Below, in pieces: positions 17,034-26,968 of a DNA stretch of 64,000 nt. The notes below the pieces were generated by a model that saw only the letters and a program-made list of their open reading frames with translations, searched no databases and was not told the origin of the DNA. The DNA comes from Pseudonocardia abyssalis (GTDB taxonomy: Bacteria > Actinomycetota > Actinomycetes > Mycobacteriales > Pseudonocardiaceae): assembly GCF_019263705.2 (NCBI RefSeq), contig NZ_JADQDK010000001.1, positions 6,014,001-6,078,000 of the forward strand. Direction: 5' to 3'. The position numbers were made by a program, and so were the translations under genes. Position 1 is the stretch's first letter. Every line of letters begins with the position of its first letter.

Positions 17034-17912
17034 CTACAGGTGCAGGCCGATGTTGTCGATGAGGTGGGTCGTGCCCAGCTGCGCGGCCACCAGCAGCCGG
17101 GCCGGGCCGGGCCCCGGGTCCACGTCCAGCGCGGCGCCGCGCAGCTCCAGGTAGTCCACCGCGAGCCCACCGTCCCGGTCGAGTACCGCCCGCGCGGCGT
17201 CGAGCACGGCGGCCGGGCCGTCCGCCGCCGCGGCGGCACCCGCCGTCAGCGCGCGGAACAGCGTCGTGGCGCGGGACCGTTCGGCCGGGGTGAGGTACAC
17301 GTTGCGGCTGGACAGGGCCAGCCCGTCCGGCTCACGGACGGTGGGGACGGGCACCACGGACAGCGGGAAGTTCAGGTCGCGCACCATCCGGGTGATCAGC
17401 GCGAGCTGCTGGTAGTCCTTCTCGCCGAAGTACGCGAGGTCCGGGGCGACGATGTGGAACAGCTTCGCGACGACGGTGAGCACCCCGGCGAAGTGGCCGG
17501 GCCGGACCGCGCCCTCCAGCTGCCCGCCCAGCGGACCCGGCACGACGGTGGTGTCCGCGCCCTCCGGGTACATGTCCGCGACCCCGGGCAGGAACACCAG
17601 CTCGACGCCCTCGTCCCGGCACGCGGCGAGATCGGCCTCCAGCGGTCGGGGATAGCGGTCGAGATCCTCCCCGGCCCCGAACTGCAGCGGGTTGACGAAG
17701 ATCGACACGACCGTCGCAGGGTCGTCGTCGGCCCGGCGGGCGTGCCGGATCAGCTCGCGGTGCCCGGCGTGCAGCGCACCCATCGTCGGCACGAACGCGA
17801 TGCTGCGGCCGGTCGCGCGCAGGGCCCGCACAGCGGTGGAGATGTCCTCGGGGGTGTGGTGGACCTGCGGCCCGCTGCCGGTGCCGTGCACGGGTGTCCG
17901 GGTGCCGTCCAC
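17034..17912 (-). CDS. panC: Pantothenate synthetase PanC
   Basis: 292-aa pantoate-beta-alanine ligase, which makes pantothenate, the CoA precursor. Motifs: VPTMGALHAGHRELI with the HIGH-like HAGH, FVNPLQFGAGEDLDRYPR, GHFAGVLTVVAKLF, YFGEKDYQQLALI and LSSRNVYLTPAER. GTG 17912 is chosen because GGAGGAG precedes it. The N-terminus has about 18 extra polar residues before the first beta strand. It is not next to panB or panD, as it usually is; it sits between a ring-degradation SDR and a monooxygenase. A catabolic-locus copy supporting CoA demand is an inference; it could equally be the only copy in the genome. Confidence 0.95.
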   Translation of the reverse strand: MDGTRTPVHGTGSGPQVHHTPEDISTAVRALRATGRSIAFVPTMGALHAGHRELIRHARRADDDPATVVSIFVNPLQFGAGEDLDRYPRPLEADLAACRDEGVELVFLPGVADMYPEGADTTVVPGPLGGQLEGAVRPGHFAGVLTVVAKLFHIVAPDLAYFGEKDYQQLALITRMVRDLNFPLSVVPVPTVREPDGLALSSRNVYLTPAERSRATTLFRALTAGAAAAADGPAAVLDAARAVLDRDGGLAVDYLELRGAALDVDPGPGPARLLVAAQLGTTHLIDNIGLHL

Positions 17913-17980
17913 TGGTCTCCTCCTCGTCGAGGTTAGGCGGTCGGACGGCGTCTCGGGCCCGCGCAGGCCCGCCGGGCCGC

Positions 17981-19593
17981 TCAGACCGACGGGTGCCGGT
18001 CGAAGCCCTCGTAGCCGTTCGCCGCGACATCCTCGCATGTGCGACGGTAGAGACCGAAGCTGCCGAAGAAGGACAGGGGCCTGCGCGACTTACCGGGGAT
18101 GTTCGCCCCGTCGTACCAGCTCCCCGATGGACCGGCCACGATGCGCTCGGCCTGGGCCCGCACGTGGTCCGCCCAGCGCTGCTGGGCCTCGACCATGGCG
18201 AGGTCGCGGCGCAGGGTGTCCTCGATGCAGGCGGCGATCCACTCGACGTGGTGCTCGATGGACACCGGCAGGTTGCCGAAGGTGGCGCCGGGGCCGGTGA
18301 TGGTGAACATGTTGGGGAACCCGGCGACGGCCAGTCCCAGGTAGGTGCTCGGCCCGTCGGCCCACACGTCGCGCAGCGCCAGGCCGTCGCGACCGGTGAT
18401 GTCGATCCTCGTGAACGGTCCCGTCACGGCGTCGAAACCGTTGGCCAGGACGAGCACGTCGAGTTCGACCTCCCGGTCGTGGTCCGAATGCCCTGCGGGG
18501 TCACCTCCTCGATCGGTGTCTCCCGCAGGTCGACGAGCGTCACGTCGTCGCGGTTGTAGGTCTCGAAGTAGTGGGTGTCGATGATCGGCCGCCGGCCGCC
18601 GGCCGCCGAACGGATGGTGGGCCGGCATCAGCTTCGCGACCGTGTCCGGGTCGGACACGGTCGCGCGGATCTTCTGCCGGACGAAGTCGGCGGCGAGGTC
18701 GGCGGCCCTGATGTCGGTGAGCAGGTCGCGGTAGGAGCCGAACACGAACCGGAACCCGCCCTGCTCCCACAGCTCCTCGAACGTCTCCCGGACCTCCCCG
18801 GGGGTGGCCTCCAGTGCCGAGCGGCCGTTGTGCTGCCACGGGAAGCCGCTGAGCGACCACTTGGCCTTCGCCCAGATCGCGTCGTAGTCGGACCTGATCT
18901 CCGCCAGCACGGCACGGTCGACGGTGTGGTGGCGCGCGGGCACCGTGAACTGCGGGCTGCGCTGGAAGACGTGCAGGTGCGCGGCCTGCTCGGCGATCAC
19001 CGGGATGGCCTGCACCCCGGTGGAGCCGGCGCGATCACCCCGACCCGCCGGCCCGCGATGTCCACGGGCTCGTGCGGCGGCGTCCGGTGTGGTGGCACTC
19101 GCCGGAGAACGTGTCGAGGCCCGGGATGTCGGGCGTGTACGGGGCGGAGGCGAGCAGCCCCATCCCCGTGACGAGGAACCGGGCGCTGACGACGTCACCG
19201 GCGCTGGTCCGCACCCGCCAGATGCCGTCGGCGTCCTGGTACCGCGGCCTCGACGCGGGTGCCGAGGCGGATGTCGCGCAGCAGGTCGAGCCGGTCCGCG
19301 ACGTGCTCCAGGTAGGCGAGGATCTCCGGCTGGCGCGGGAACTTGCCGCTCCACTCCCATTCCTGCAGCAGCTCCTTCGAGAAGGAGTAGCAGTACACGT
19401 AGCTCTCGGAGTCGCAGCGCGCCCCCGGGTACCGGTTCAGATACCAGGTGCCGCCGACCCCGTCGGCCGCCTCGATCACGACGGCCCGCAGGCCGAGCAC
19501 GTCACGCACCCGGTGCAGCATGTAGAGGCCGGTGAAACCGGCCCCGACGTCGACGTCGACGTCGGTGCGGTTCGATCCGGCCACGGTGCTCAT
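17981..19593 (-). pseudogene. Baeyer-Villiger-type flavin monooxygenase, multiply frameshifted
   Basis: A near full-length (about 537 codons) class B flavoprotein monooxygenase of the cyclohexanone-monooxygenase kind, readable only by changing frame about five times (near 19230, 19080, 19030, 18600 and 18490). N-terminal VGAGFTGLYMLHR and GGTWYLNRYPGARCDSES, then GECHHTG, GSTGVQAIPVI, HHPFGGRRP, VLVLANGFDAVTG and the C-terminal YDGANIPGK are all recognisable. The protein is well kept on both sides of each break. Either many consensus indels or recent decay. Its ATG overlaps the stop of a TetR-like fragment (ATGA). Confidence 0.85.
19546..19563. repeat. GACGTC x3 repeat within the monooxygenase N-terminus
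   Basis: Three perfect GACGTC units. On the minus strand they encode alternating Asp-Val just before VGAGFTG, where the first Rossmann beta strand would normally be hydrophobic. Repeat expansion may have altered this strand. Confidence 0.65.
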
Positions 19594-19850
19594 CTCTGGG
19601 TCTGCTGGGCTCGGTTCAGCCCGTCGAGGACGATCTCGACGTATCTGCGGCCGGTGTCGCGGGCGGCCATCGGTCCGGGTGCGGTACCACTGGTAGGCCC
19701 AGGCCGACATGCCGATGATGCCGAGGCCAGCACCCGGGCCGAGGCCACCGGAAGGAACGAGCCGTCGGCGATGCCGGCCTCCAGGATCGTGACCACGTGC
19801 TGGTCGAAGAAGATGGTCTGGTGGGTGGGCTCATCCCGGGGTCGGGTCAC
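19590..19850 (-). pseudogene. TetR-family regulator, C-terminal fragment with frameshifts
   Basis: Only the ligand-binding half of a TetR-like regulator remains, about 85 codons: DEPTHQTIFFDQHVVTIL, then IIGMSAWAYQWYR in a second frame, then GRRYVEIVLDGLNRAQQ in the first frame again. No helix-turn-helix domain is found upstream; the sequence runs into an SDR fragment instead. Its TGA overlaps the ATG of the broken monooxygenase, suggesting that an intact ancestor formed a regulator-monooxygenase operon. Not expected to be functional. Confidence 0.65.
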
Positions 19851-19885
19851 TGACCCGCCGGCGGATGTGCGAGCGGACACCGGTG

Positions 19886-20125
19886 TGTGCTCCGGGCGGC
19901 CGTGGTCGGGCCACGGCTGGACAGTGGGCAGCAGCTCGCGCATCTGCCCCTCCCGGCCCTGGTGCAGCAGCGGGGTGAGGATCACACCCGGGCAGATCGC
20001 GTTGACCCGCACGCGGTGTGCCGCCGGCTCGACCGCTGTCGCCGGCTCAGGTTGATCACCGCGGCCTTCGCCGAGGAGTAGGCCTGGGGTCCGGCGCCGC
20101 CCGGCAGGCCGGCGACGGCCTCCAC
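19886..20125 (-). pseudogene. Short-chain dehydrogenase fragment
   Basis: A piece of an SDR spanning the active site and after: VAGLPGGAGPQAYSSAKAA with the YSSAK catalytic motif, then, after a frame change, RVRVNAICPGVILTPLLHQG and MRELLPTVQPWPDHGRPE. The NAD-binding N-terminus and the C-terminal end are missing. It is joined upstream directly to a ligase fragment and downstream to a TetR fragment, as if internal deletions had fused three neighbours. Confidence 0.65.
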
Positions 20126-20542
20126 CCGGACGGCGGCCCCGTCGGGGCCGAATGTGGTGGACAGGCAGCTCCACACCGCGCCGACCTTGAGCGTGCCGAG
20201 CAGCAGCGCCCAGGGCACGGGCAACCGGGCATCATCGTGAACACGCGGTCGCCCGCCCGGTGCCACCCCGAGCTCGCGCAGCGCACGGCGACCCGGTCGG
20301 AGGTGTCGGCCAGCTCGGCGAAGCCGACGTCGCGCGACGAGCCGTCGGCCCCAGTCAGCGGATCGCTCGTGCCCCGGAGTGACGGTAGCGGTCGCACACC
20401 TGGACCACGAGGGTCATCCGGCCCGGCACCCGCCACCGGAGCCCTGGGCGATCTCGGCGTCGCCGGTGTCGCGCAGAGCTGAGTAGCAGTCCGTGTCGAC
20501 GTCGGTGACGGGGACTCCCGTTCAAGGGGTTGTGACATCATC
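20125..20542 (-). pseudogene. AMP-forming acyl-CoA synthetase, N-terminal fragment
   Basis: Remains of the N-terminal domain of an acetyl-/acyl-CoA synthetase: VGFAELADTSDRVAV, RAGDRVFTMMP and, in another frame, WALLLGTLKVGAVWSCL and FGPDGAAVR. No P-loop or C-terminal domain follows; the sequence passes into SDR sequence near 20117-20128. A possible ATG-ATG start lies at 20542-20537 next to the A/T-rich stretch and the 9-bp repeats. Non-functional by length alone. Confidence 0.6.
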
Positions 20543-20547
20543 AGATT

Positions 20548-20600
20548 ATCGTCCTGATCGTCCTGATCGTCCTGATCGTCCTGATCGTCCTGATCGTCCA
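20548..20600. repeat. Tandem 9-bp repeat (ATCGTCCTG, about 5.9 copies)
   Basis: Five perfect copies of ATCGTCCTG from 20548 to 20592 and a partial sixth to 20600. The repeat lies next to the A/T-rich CATCATCAGATTATC (20536-20550) between oppositely oriented gene fragments. It translates in phase on both strands (Asp-Asp-Gln or Arg-Pro-Asp runs) but no intact protein contains it. Confidence 0.85.
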
Positions 20601-20685
20601 GGTCGGCAAGGGCTGCCCCCATCGGGTGGACGACGTGGATCTCACCCGACCGTCGTCGACCCAGGCGCCGGTGCACGCGCGGGGC

Positions 20686-21040
20686 GCGAGCAGTTCGGGC
20701 AGGCCGACCGGAGACTCGCGGACGATCGCGCAGACTGCCGGCGGACATGCAGACCGCGGCGGACGCCGCCCGCCTGTCGACCTACCGGGCCGCGACGCTG
20801 GTCGCGCGGGACGGCCCGCTCGGCCGCAGGTGGCGATGAGCCGAGCTGTTCCGGTCCGAGACCTTCGTCGACGTCGCGAACGAGGGCATGCAGGTGCTCG
20901 GCGGCTGCTCCTCCATGACGGAGGTTGCGAGGCAGCGCCACGTCCGCGACGTGCGCATCACCATCACCATGGTCACCGCCGACACGTCGCAGATGCAGTG
21001 CAAGCACGTCGTCCAAGGCATGGGCCTGCGTCCGCGCTGA
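20686..21040 (+). pseudogene. Acyl-CoA dehydrogenase, C-terminal fragment with frameshifts
   Basis: The third domain of an acyl-CoA dehydrogenase: REQFGQ, then MQTAADAARLSTYRAATLVA, a frame break near 20838, then ELFRSETFVDVANEGMQVL and RHVRDVRITITMV before a TGA at 21038. The canonical GGxGY and AGTSQIQ motifs are altered to GGCSSM and ADTSQMQ, a sign of true sequence decay rather than only indels. No N-terminal domains precede it. Confidence 0.7.
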
Positions 21041-21115
21041 GCGCGGGCACATGTCCCGTTGCGCGACACCTTCCGCACCCGTTCCTGTCGCACGATGGGC
21101 TCCGGGCGCGTGTGA

Positions 21116-22795
<1,680 letters not shown>

Positions 22796-22799
22796 TCGG

Positions 22800-22837
22800 G
22801 TGCCGTCGGGTCGGCGTCGACGCCGACCCGACGGCAC
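22800..22837. terminator. 38-bp perfect palindrome between convergent genes
   Basis: Bases 22800-22818 are the exact reverse complement of 22819-22837 (19-bp arms, no spacer, centre GTCGAC). It lies just after the stop of the monooxygenase and 46 bp from the thiolase stop, so it can serve as a terminator in both directions. Confidence 0.75.
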
Positions 22838-22882
22838 GGGACCGGGCCCGTCGCAGGGCCGACGGTGGTCCGCTGCGGGGCG

Positions 22883-24070
22883 TCAGTCCCGTTCGGCTCC
22901 GACGATCGAGGCGAACGAGACGCAGGCGCCCGGCGCGCCTCCGAGGTTGTGCGTCATCCCGAGCCGGGGGCTCGCGAGCTGCCGCTCGCCGGCCTCGCCC
23001 CGCAGCTGCAGCCACATCTCGAACAGCATCCGCAGCCCGCTGGCGCCGATCGGGTGGCCGAAGGACTTCAGGCCGCCGTCGGGGTTGACCGGCAGGCCGC
23101 CGTCGAGGTCGAAGAAGCCCCCCAGGACGTCCTTCCAGCCCTGGCCGCGCTCGGAGAACCCGAGGTCCTCCATCAGCACCAGCTCGGTGGGGGTGAAGCA
23201 GTCGTGCACCTCGGCCATCGAGATCTCGGTGCGCGGGTCCTTGACCCCGGCCTGCGCGTAGGCGTCCTCGGCGCAGCGCACGACCTCGGTGAACGTCGTG
23301 TAGTCGTAGGCGGGGTCGAGCGGTCCCTCGGCCGGGCCGGCCACGAACGACAGCGCTTTGATGTAGATCGGCCGATCGGTGTAGCGGTGGGCGTCCTCGG
23401 CCCGCACGATCAGGGCCGCGGCGGCGCCGTCGGACACCCCCGAGCAGTCGAAGATGCCGAGCGGGCCGGCCACCAGCGGCGAGCAGGAGATCGTCTCCTT
23501 GGCGACCTCGGAGCGGAACTGCGCACGGGGGTTCTTCGCCCCGTTGAGGTGGTTCTTCCAGGCGATGTGGGTCATCACCTCCTTCATCACGTCCGCGTCG
23601 ACGCCGTACTTCTTCGCGTACGACGGGGCCAGCAGCGAGAACATCGCGGGTGCGGTGAGCTCGGACTCGGTGCCGTCGTTCGCCGGGGTCGGGATGACCA
23701 GACCGGAGAACCCGGAGTCCTTGAGCTTCTCCACCCCGACGGCCATCACGCAGTCGTAGGCGCCCGACGCCACCGCGTACGCGGCGTTGCGGAACGACTC
23801 CGAACCGGTGGCGCAGTAGTTCTCCACGCGGGTGACGGGCCGGTAGCCGATCTTGAGCGGCCGGGACAGGGTGAGGCCGGAGGACCCCGACGCCATCGTC
23901 CCGAGCCAGAAGGCGTCGATGTCGTCCTTCTCGACGCCGGGCACGGAGCCGATGCACTCGGTGACGGCGTCGATGAGCAGGTCGTCGACCGAGCGGTCCC
24001 AGTGCTCGCCGAAGGGGGTGCACCCCATGCCGACGATGGCGACCTTGTCGCGGATACCGTTGCTGGCCAT
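22883..24070 (-). CDS. Thiolase of the SCP2/lipid-transfer type
   Basis: 395-aa acetyl-CoA acyltransferase-like protein. Unlike the other two thiolase-like genes here it keeps the nucleophile in VENYCATGSESFRNAA (about residue 87) and the GHPIGASG histidine motif, with NLGGAPGACVSF at the end. It should cleave a 3-oxoacyl-CoA with CoA, releasing acetyl- or propionyl-CoA. It follows, by 2 bp, the HMG-CoA-synthase-like/DUF35 fusion gene, a frequent pairing. It closes the eight-gene operon starting at 29242. Confidence 0.9.
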   Translation of the reverse strand: MASNGIRDKVAIVGMGCTPFGEHWDRSVDDLLIDAVTECIGSVPGVEKDDIDAFWLGTMASGSSGLTLSRPLKIGYRPVTRVENYCATGSESFRNAAYAVASGAYDCVMAVGVEKLKDSGFSGLVIPTPANDGTESELTAPAMFSLLAPSYAKKYGVDADVMKEVMTHIAWKNHLNGAKNPRAQFRSEVAKETISCSPLVAGPLGIFDCSGVSDGAAAALIVRAEDAHRYTDRPIYIKALSFVAGPAEGPLDPAYDYTTFTEVVRCAEDAYAQAGVKDPRTEISMAEVHDCFTPTELVLMEDLGFSERGQGWKDVLGGFFDLDGGLPVNPDGGLKSFGHPIGASGLRMLFEMWLQLRGEAGERQLASPRLGMTHNLGGAPGACVSFASIVGAERD

Positions 24071-24072
24071 GA

Positions 24073-25470
24073 CTAGTGCTCCTTCCTGACGGGACGTGCC
24101 TTCCAGAAGTAGTTGTGCACGCCGCCGGCGGTGTGGAAGCGGCGGAAGGTCATCTCCACCCGGTCGCCGATCGCGACCGCGGCCGGGTCGGCGTCGGCGA
24201 GCTGGCACCCGTAGCGGCCGCCGCCGTCGAAGTCGATGACGACGTCGACGACGGGCGGGGCGAGGGAGAAGGCCAGCTTGTCGATGGTGAACGTGGCCAC
24301 GGTGGCCCGGGTGGCCGCGAGCGGGACCGGCTCGGCGCGGTCGACGGCGCCGCAGTGCACGCACACCCGCTGCGGGGGGACGTTGACCGTCGAGCAGGAC
24401 AGGCAGCGCGAACCCTCGAACGCGTACTTCCAGCGCTGCGAGCGCGCCGCCGGCGGTCCGGCCGGTCGCTCCGGGTCGGGGCGGCGCGGGGGCTCGCGGT
24501 CCAGGAACCCGCGCCAGGTCAGGAAGTCCGGGTAGGACACCTCCCGGGAGACGGCGAGCTGGTCGCGCACCCCGTCGCCGGTGGGGCGGCGGGTGATCGC
24601 GTCGGTCACCCGCAGGACGGTGGCGTCGGCCCCGTCGGCGGCCACGACGAGCAGGACGGTGTCACCCGGCGCGGCCCGGTCCAGGACGTCGGCGAGCACC
24701 AGACCGGCATGCGCGGCACCGGCGAACCCGACCTCCTGCTCCAGCGCGTCGGCGCGCGAGGGCTTCGGGAACGCGCCGAGCGCCGCCCGGGCCGCCCGGG
24801 CCTGGGGGGAGGACACGATGACGTGGGTCGGCGCCTCGAGCTGCGCGGACTTCAGGGCCCGCGTCACGGCATCGTTGATCAGCGGCAGGTAGGCCTGGGT
24901 GCCGAAGCGCTCCTCCCACACCCGGCTGTAGGGCTCGCCCGGCACCCTCCAGCGGTCCAGGAACTCCGCGGACACCGAGGCCTGGGCGACGATCTCGGCG
25001 AGGACCCGCTCGCCGGTGCCGAACGCGAACGCGACGGCGCCGTCGCCCCCGGCCGTCTCGTCCGCCGAGCCGGGACGCCCGGTCCGGATGTCGGACAGCA
25101 CGGCCATCCCGCCGGTGGCCGCGGCGGCCCGCAGGGCACCGGACGCGCCACGGACCGCCGCGCCGAGGTCGGTGGCGAAACCCTCCCGGCTGCCGCCCAG
25201 CGCCGCGTGGATCGCGGTGGCGTTGGTCTTGTCGGCGTAGGCGGGTGCGGTGGTGGCGAAGTAGAGCGACTCGGGCAGGGGTGCGCCCCACAGCGCCCGG
25301 CGGGCGGCCTCGACGCCCATCGACGTCGAGTCCTCGTCGTAGGCGGCCACCGTGCGGGTGCCCGTGCCGCCGCCCTGGCCGAGGCTCGCCCGGATCGCCG
25401 CCCGGTCGAGGCGGTGGAAGGGGAGGTAGGCGCCGTAGGAGACGATGCCGCGTCGCCCGTCGGAATCCAT
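24073..25470 (-). CDS. HMG-CoA-synthase-like (KAS III fold) protein fused to a C-terminal Zn-ribbon/OB-fold domain
   Basis: 465-aa two-domain protein. Residues about 1-320 have the thiolase-fold pattern of HMG-CoA synthases and KAS III (GAYLPFHRLDR, then DEDSTSMGVEAARRAL, LYFATTAPAYADKTNA). The usual nucleophilic cysteine position reads FATDLGAAVRGAS, with no cysteine, so condensation is doubtful. Residues about 345-465 are a DUF35 module with a zinc ribbon, CLSCSTVNVPPQRVCVHCG. In related systems such proteins partner the neighbouring thiolase. ATG 25470 starts 2 bp after the MaoC stop. A scaffolding or substrate-channelling role is inferred. Confidence 0.85.
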   Translation of the reverse strand: MDSDGRRGIVSYGAYLPFHRLDRAAIRASLGQGGGTGTRTVAAYDEDSTSMGVEAARRALWGAPLPESLYFATTAPAYADKTNATAIHAALGGSREGFATDLGAAVRGASGALRAAAATGGMAVLSDIRTGRPGSADETAGGDGAVAFAFGTGERVLAEIVAQASVSAEFLDRWRVPGEPYSRVWEERFGTQAYLPLINDAVTRALKSAQLEAPTHVIVSSPQARAARAALGAFPKPSRADALEQEVGFAGAAHAGLVLADVLDRAAPGDTVLLVVAADGADATVLRVTDAITRRPTGDGVRDQLAVSREVSYPDFLTWRGFLDREPPRRPDPERPAGPPAARSQRWKYAFEGSRCLSCSTVNVPPQRVCVHCGAVDRAEPVPLAATRATVATFTIDKLAFSLAPPVVDVVIDFDGGGRYGCQLADADPAAVAIGDRVEMTFRRFHTAGGVHNYFWKARPVRKEH

Positions 25471-25472
25471 GA

Positions 25473-25916
25473 TCACCCCTGCCCGGTCGGGAGCTGCAGC
25501 GTCGCCTCGCTGGGCACGCACGGCCCCTCCTCGCTGGAGACCATCAGCTCCAGGTCGACCAGGCCGGTGCCGTCCACCTCGCGCTTGCCGACGACACGTC
25601 CGGTGAGGGTCGCGGTCTGTCCCGGGTAGATCGACCTGGTCATCGAGATCTTGCGCCGGCGCAGCAGCGCGTCCGGACCGGCCCAGTCGCCGAGCCCGCG
25701 GTCGATGAAGCCGTGGAAGAACAGGGTCGAGAGGTAGATCGTCTGCTGGCCCTGGCTGCGTGCGTACTCGGGATCGTGGTGGCCCGGGAACCAGTCCCAC
25801 GTGGCGGCGGCGTTCATGCAGATCCGCTTGTAGGTGACCGGGATCGAGACCGGGGTGATCTCGTCGCCGACCGCGACGTCGTCGAACCGCAGTCCCGCGG
25901 CGGTGCTGGTGGTCAT
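25473..25916 (-). CDS. MaoC-like hydratase subunit
   Basis: 147-aa single-hotdog protein: FDDVAVGDEITPVSIPVTYKR, then DWFPGHHDPEYARSQG, which contains the D-x4-H-like hydratase segment, and FFHGFIDRGLGDWAGP. Half-sized MaoC chains of this kind act as heteromers, as in ChsH1/ChsH2, to hydrate enoyl-CoAs with bulky acyl parts. ATG overlaps the stop of the next subunit (ATGA), supporting pairing with the 25913-26452 product. Which of the two supplies the active site is not certain; this one has the better hydratase motif. Confidence 0.85.
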   Translation of the reverse strand: MTTSTAAGLRFDDVAVGDEITPVSIPVTYKRICMNAAATWDWFPGHHDPEYARSQGQQTIYLSTLFFHGFIDRGLGDWAGPDALLRRRKISMTRSIYPGQTATLTGRVVGKREVDGTGLVDLELMVSSEEGPCVPSEATLQLPTGQG

Positions 25917-26452
25917 GCCTGCTCCTCGGTCCCGGCTGCGGGGTCGGCGATGTCGTAGCGGAACAGCACGTTCGTGTTGCGCGCGATGACCTCGCCGTGC
26001 TGGTCGCTGTAGGTGGTCAGCGAGGTGATGAACACCCCGGTGCCGATCCGGGTCGTCTTCTCCGGCGACACCGAGACGATCTCCTCGACGATCGACACGT
26101 GGTCGCCGATCCGCGGCCTTCGCTCCAGCTCGGTGGTGGTGGAGGCGTTGATGATGTGGTGTCCGGGCAGCGGCACGTTGAGCGCGAACAGCGAGTCGTC
26201 GCGGTGCAGGTGCTCGGGGGTCCACTGCGGGTTGAAGCCCAAGGTCATCAGCAGGCCGGGCGGGCACTCGTCACCCTCCCAGTACCGCGGGTTCGCGTCC
26301 TCCACCAGCGAGCAGTAGTACAGGACCATCGACCGGTCGATCGGGAACCAGGCCTGCTTGGGCTCCGAGGTGCGACCGGCCCAGGCCCAGCCCTCCTCGA
26401 TCGTCCCGAAGGCCATCCCGAGACCGGTGACGTCGGTGGTCGCAGTGCTCAC
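25913..26452 (-). CDS. MaoC-like N-terminal (FAS1-type dehydratase) subunit
   Basis: 179-aa hotdog protein related to the N-terminal half of FAS1-like dehydratases: TSEPKQAWFPIDRSMVLYYC, YWEGDECPPGLLMTLGF, GHHIINASTTTELERRPRIGD and VFITSLTTYSDQHGEVIARN. It lacks the Asp/His hydratase dyad, as expected for the substrate-binding partner of a heteromeric enoyl-CoA hydratase. GTG 26452 is preceded by AAGGA at proper spacing. It is coupled to the 25473-25916 gene. Confidence 0.82.
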   Translation of the reverse strand: MSTATTDVTGLGMAFGTIEEGWAWAGRTSEPKQAWFPIDRSMVLYYCSLVEDANPRYWEGDECPPGLLMTLGFNPQWTPEHLHRDDSLFALNVPLPGHHIINASTTTELERRPRIGDHVSIVEEIVSVSPEKTTRIGTGVFITSLTTYSDQHGEVIARNTNVLFRYDIADPAAGTEEQA

Positions 26453-26522
26453 GGTCGTCCTTTCCGTCGGTGGTGTGGTCCGGCCGGAGAACCGGACCGG
26501 TCTGCTGGTAGGCCGCCGCGCA

Positions 26523-26963
26523 CTAGGCGATCCGGGCGACGGCGGTCGCCCTGATCGCCGGGTCGCCGTTCTGGCGGGTCACGACCAGCGCGAGGTCGGC
26601 GAGCCGTTCGCCGTCCTGCTCGCGGATGTCGGTGACGGTGCCGGTGAAGCCCAGCACGTCGCCGGGCCAGACCTGACCGGTGAAGCGGATCCGGTAGGCC
26701 CGGACGGCGGCCAGACCCACCCAGGCCGCCAGCCGCTGCCCGAGCAGTCCGCCGTGCAGCAGGCCCATCCCGAACACCCCGGGCATCCCGGCCGAGCGCG
26801 CGAACTCCTCGTCGTGGTGGATCGGGTTGAAGTCCCCGCCGGCGCCGGCGTACCGGACGATGTGCGAACGGGTCAGCGGGCCGAACTCCGAGGCCGGCAT
26901 CTCGTCGCCGACGGCGAGGGCGACGGGGGCGGTGGGGGTCGTCACCCGGGTGCTGCTGCTCAT
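26523..26963 (-). CDS. MaoC-like enoyl-CoA hydratase subunit
   Basis: 146-aa hotdog protein with the clear hydratase motif YAGAGGDFNPIHHDEEFARSAG, giving the catalytic Asp and His, and GMGLLHGGLLGQRLAAWVG. It is the catalytic type of MaoC subunit. It begins 5 bp after the stop of the partner gene (26969-27418), and together they form the second heteromeric hydratase pair of this operon. The 70 bp that follow it before the next MaoC gene hold only a ribosome site. Confidence 0.88.
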   Translation of the reverse strand: MSSSTRVTTPTAPVALAVGDEMPASEFGPLTRSHIVRYAGAGGDFNPIHHDEEFARSAGMPGVFGMGLLHGGLLGQRLAAWVGLAAVRAYRIRFTGQVWPGDVLGFTGTVTDIREQDGERLADLALVVTRQNGDPAIRATAVARIA

Positions 26964-26968
26964 CGGGG

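Noticed and set aside
20548..20600. Tandem 9-bp repeats considered as a CRISPR array or origin iterons
   Set aside because: Units are only 9 bp without spacers, and no cas, rep or par gene is near.
19590..21040. Fragmented region considered as an insertion-sequence scar or genomic-island edge
   Set aside because: No transposase or integrase remnant, terminal inverted repeats, target duplication or tRNA is visible; only truncated metabolic and regulatory genes.
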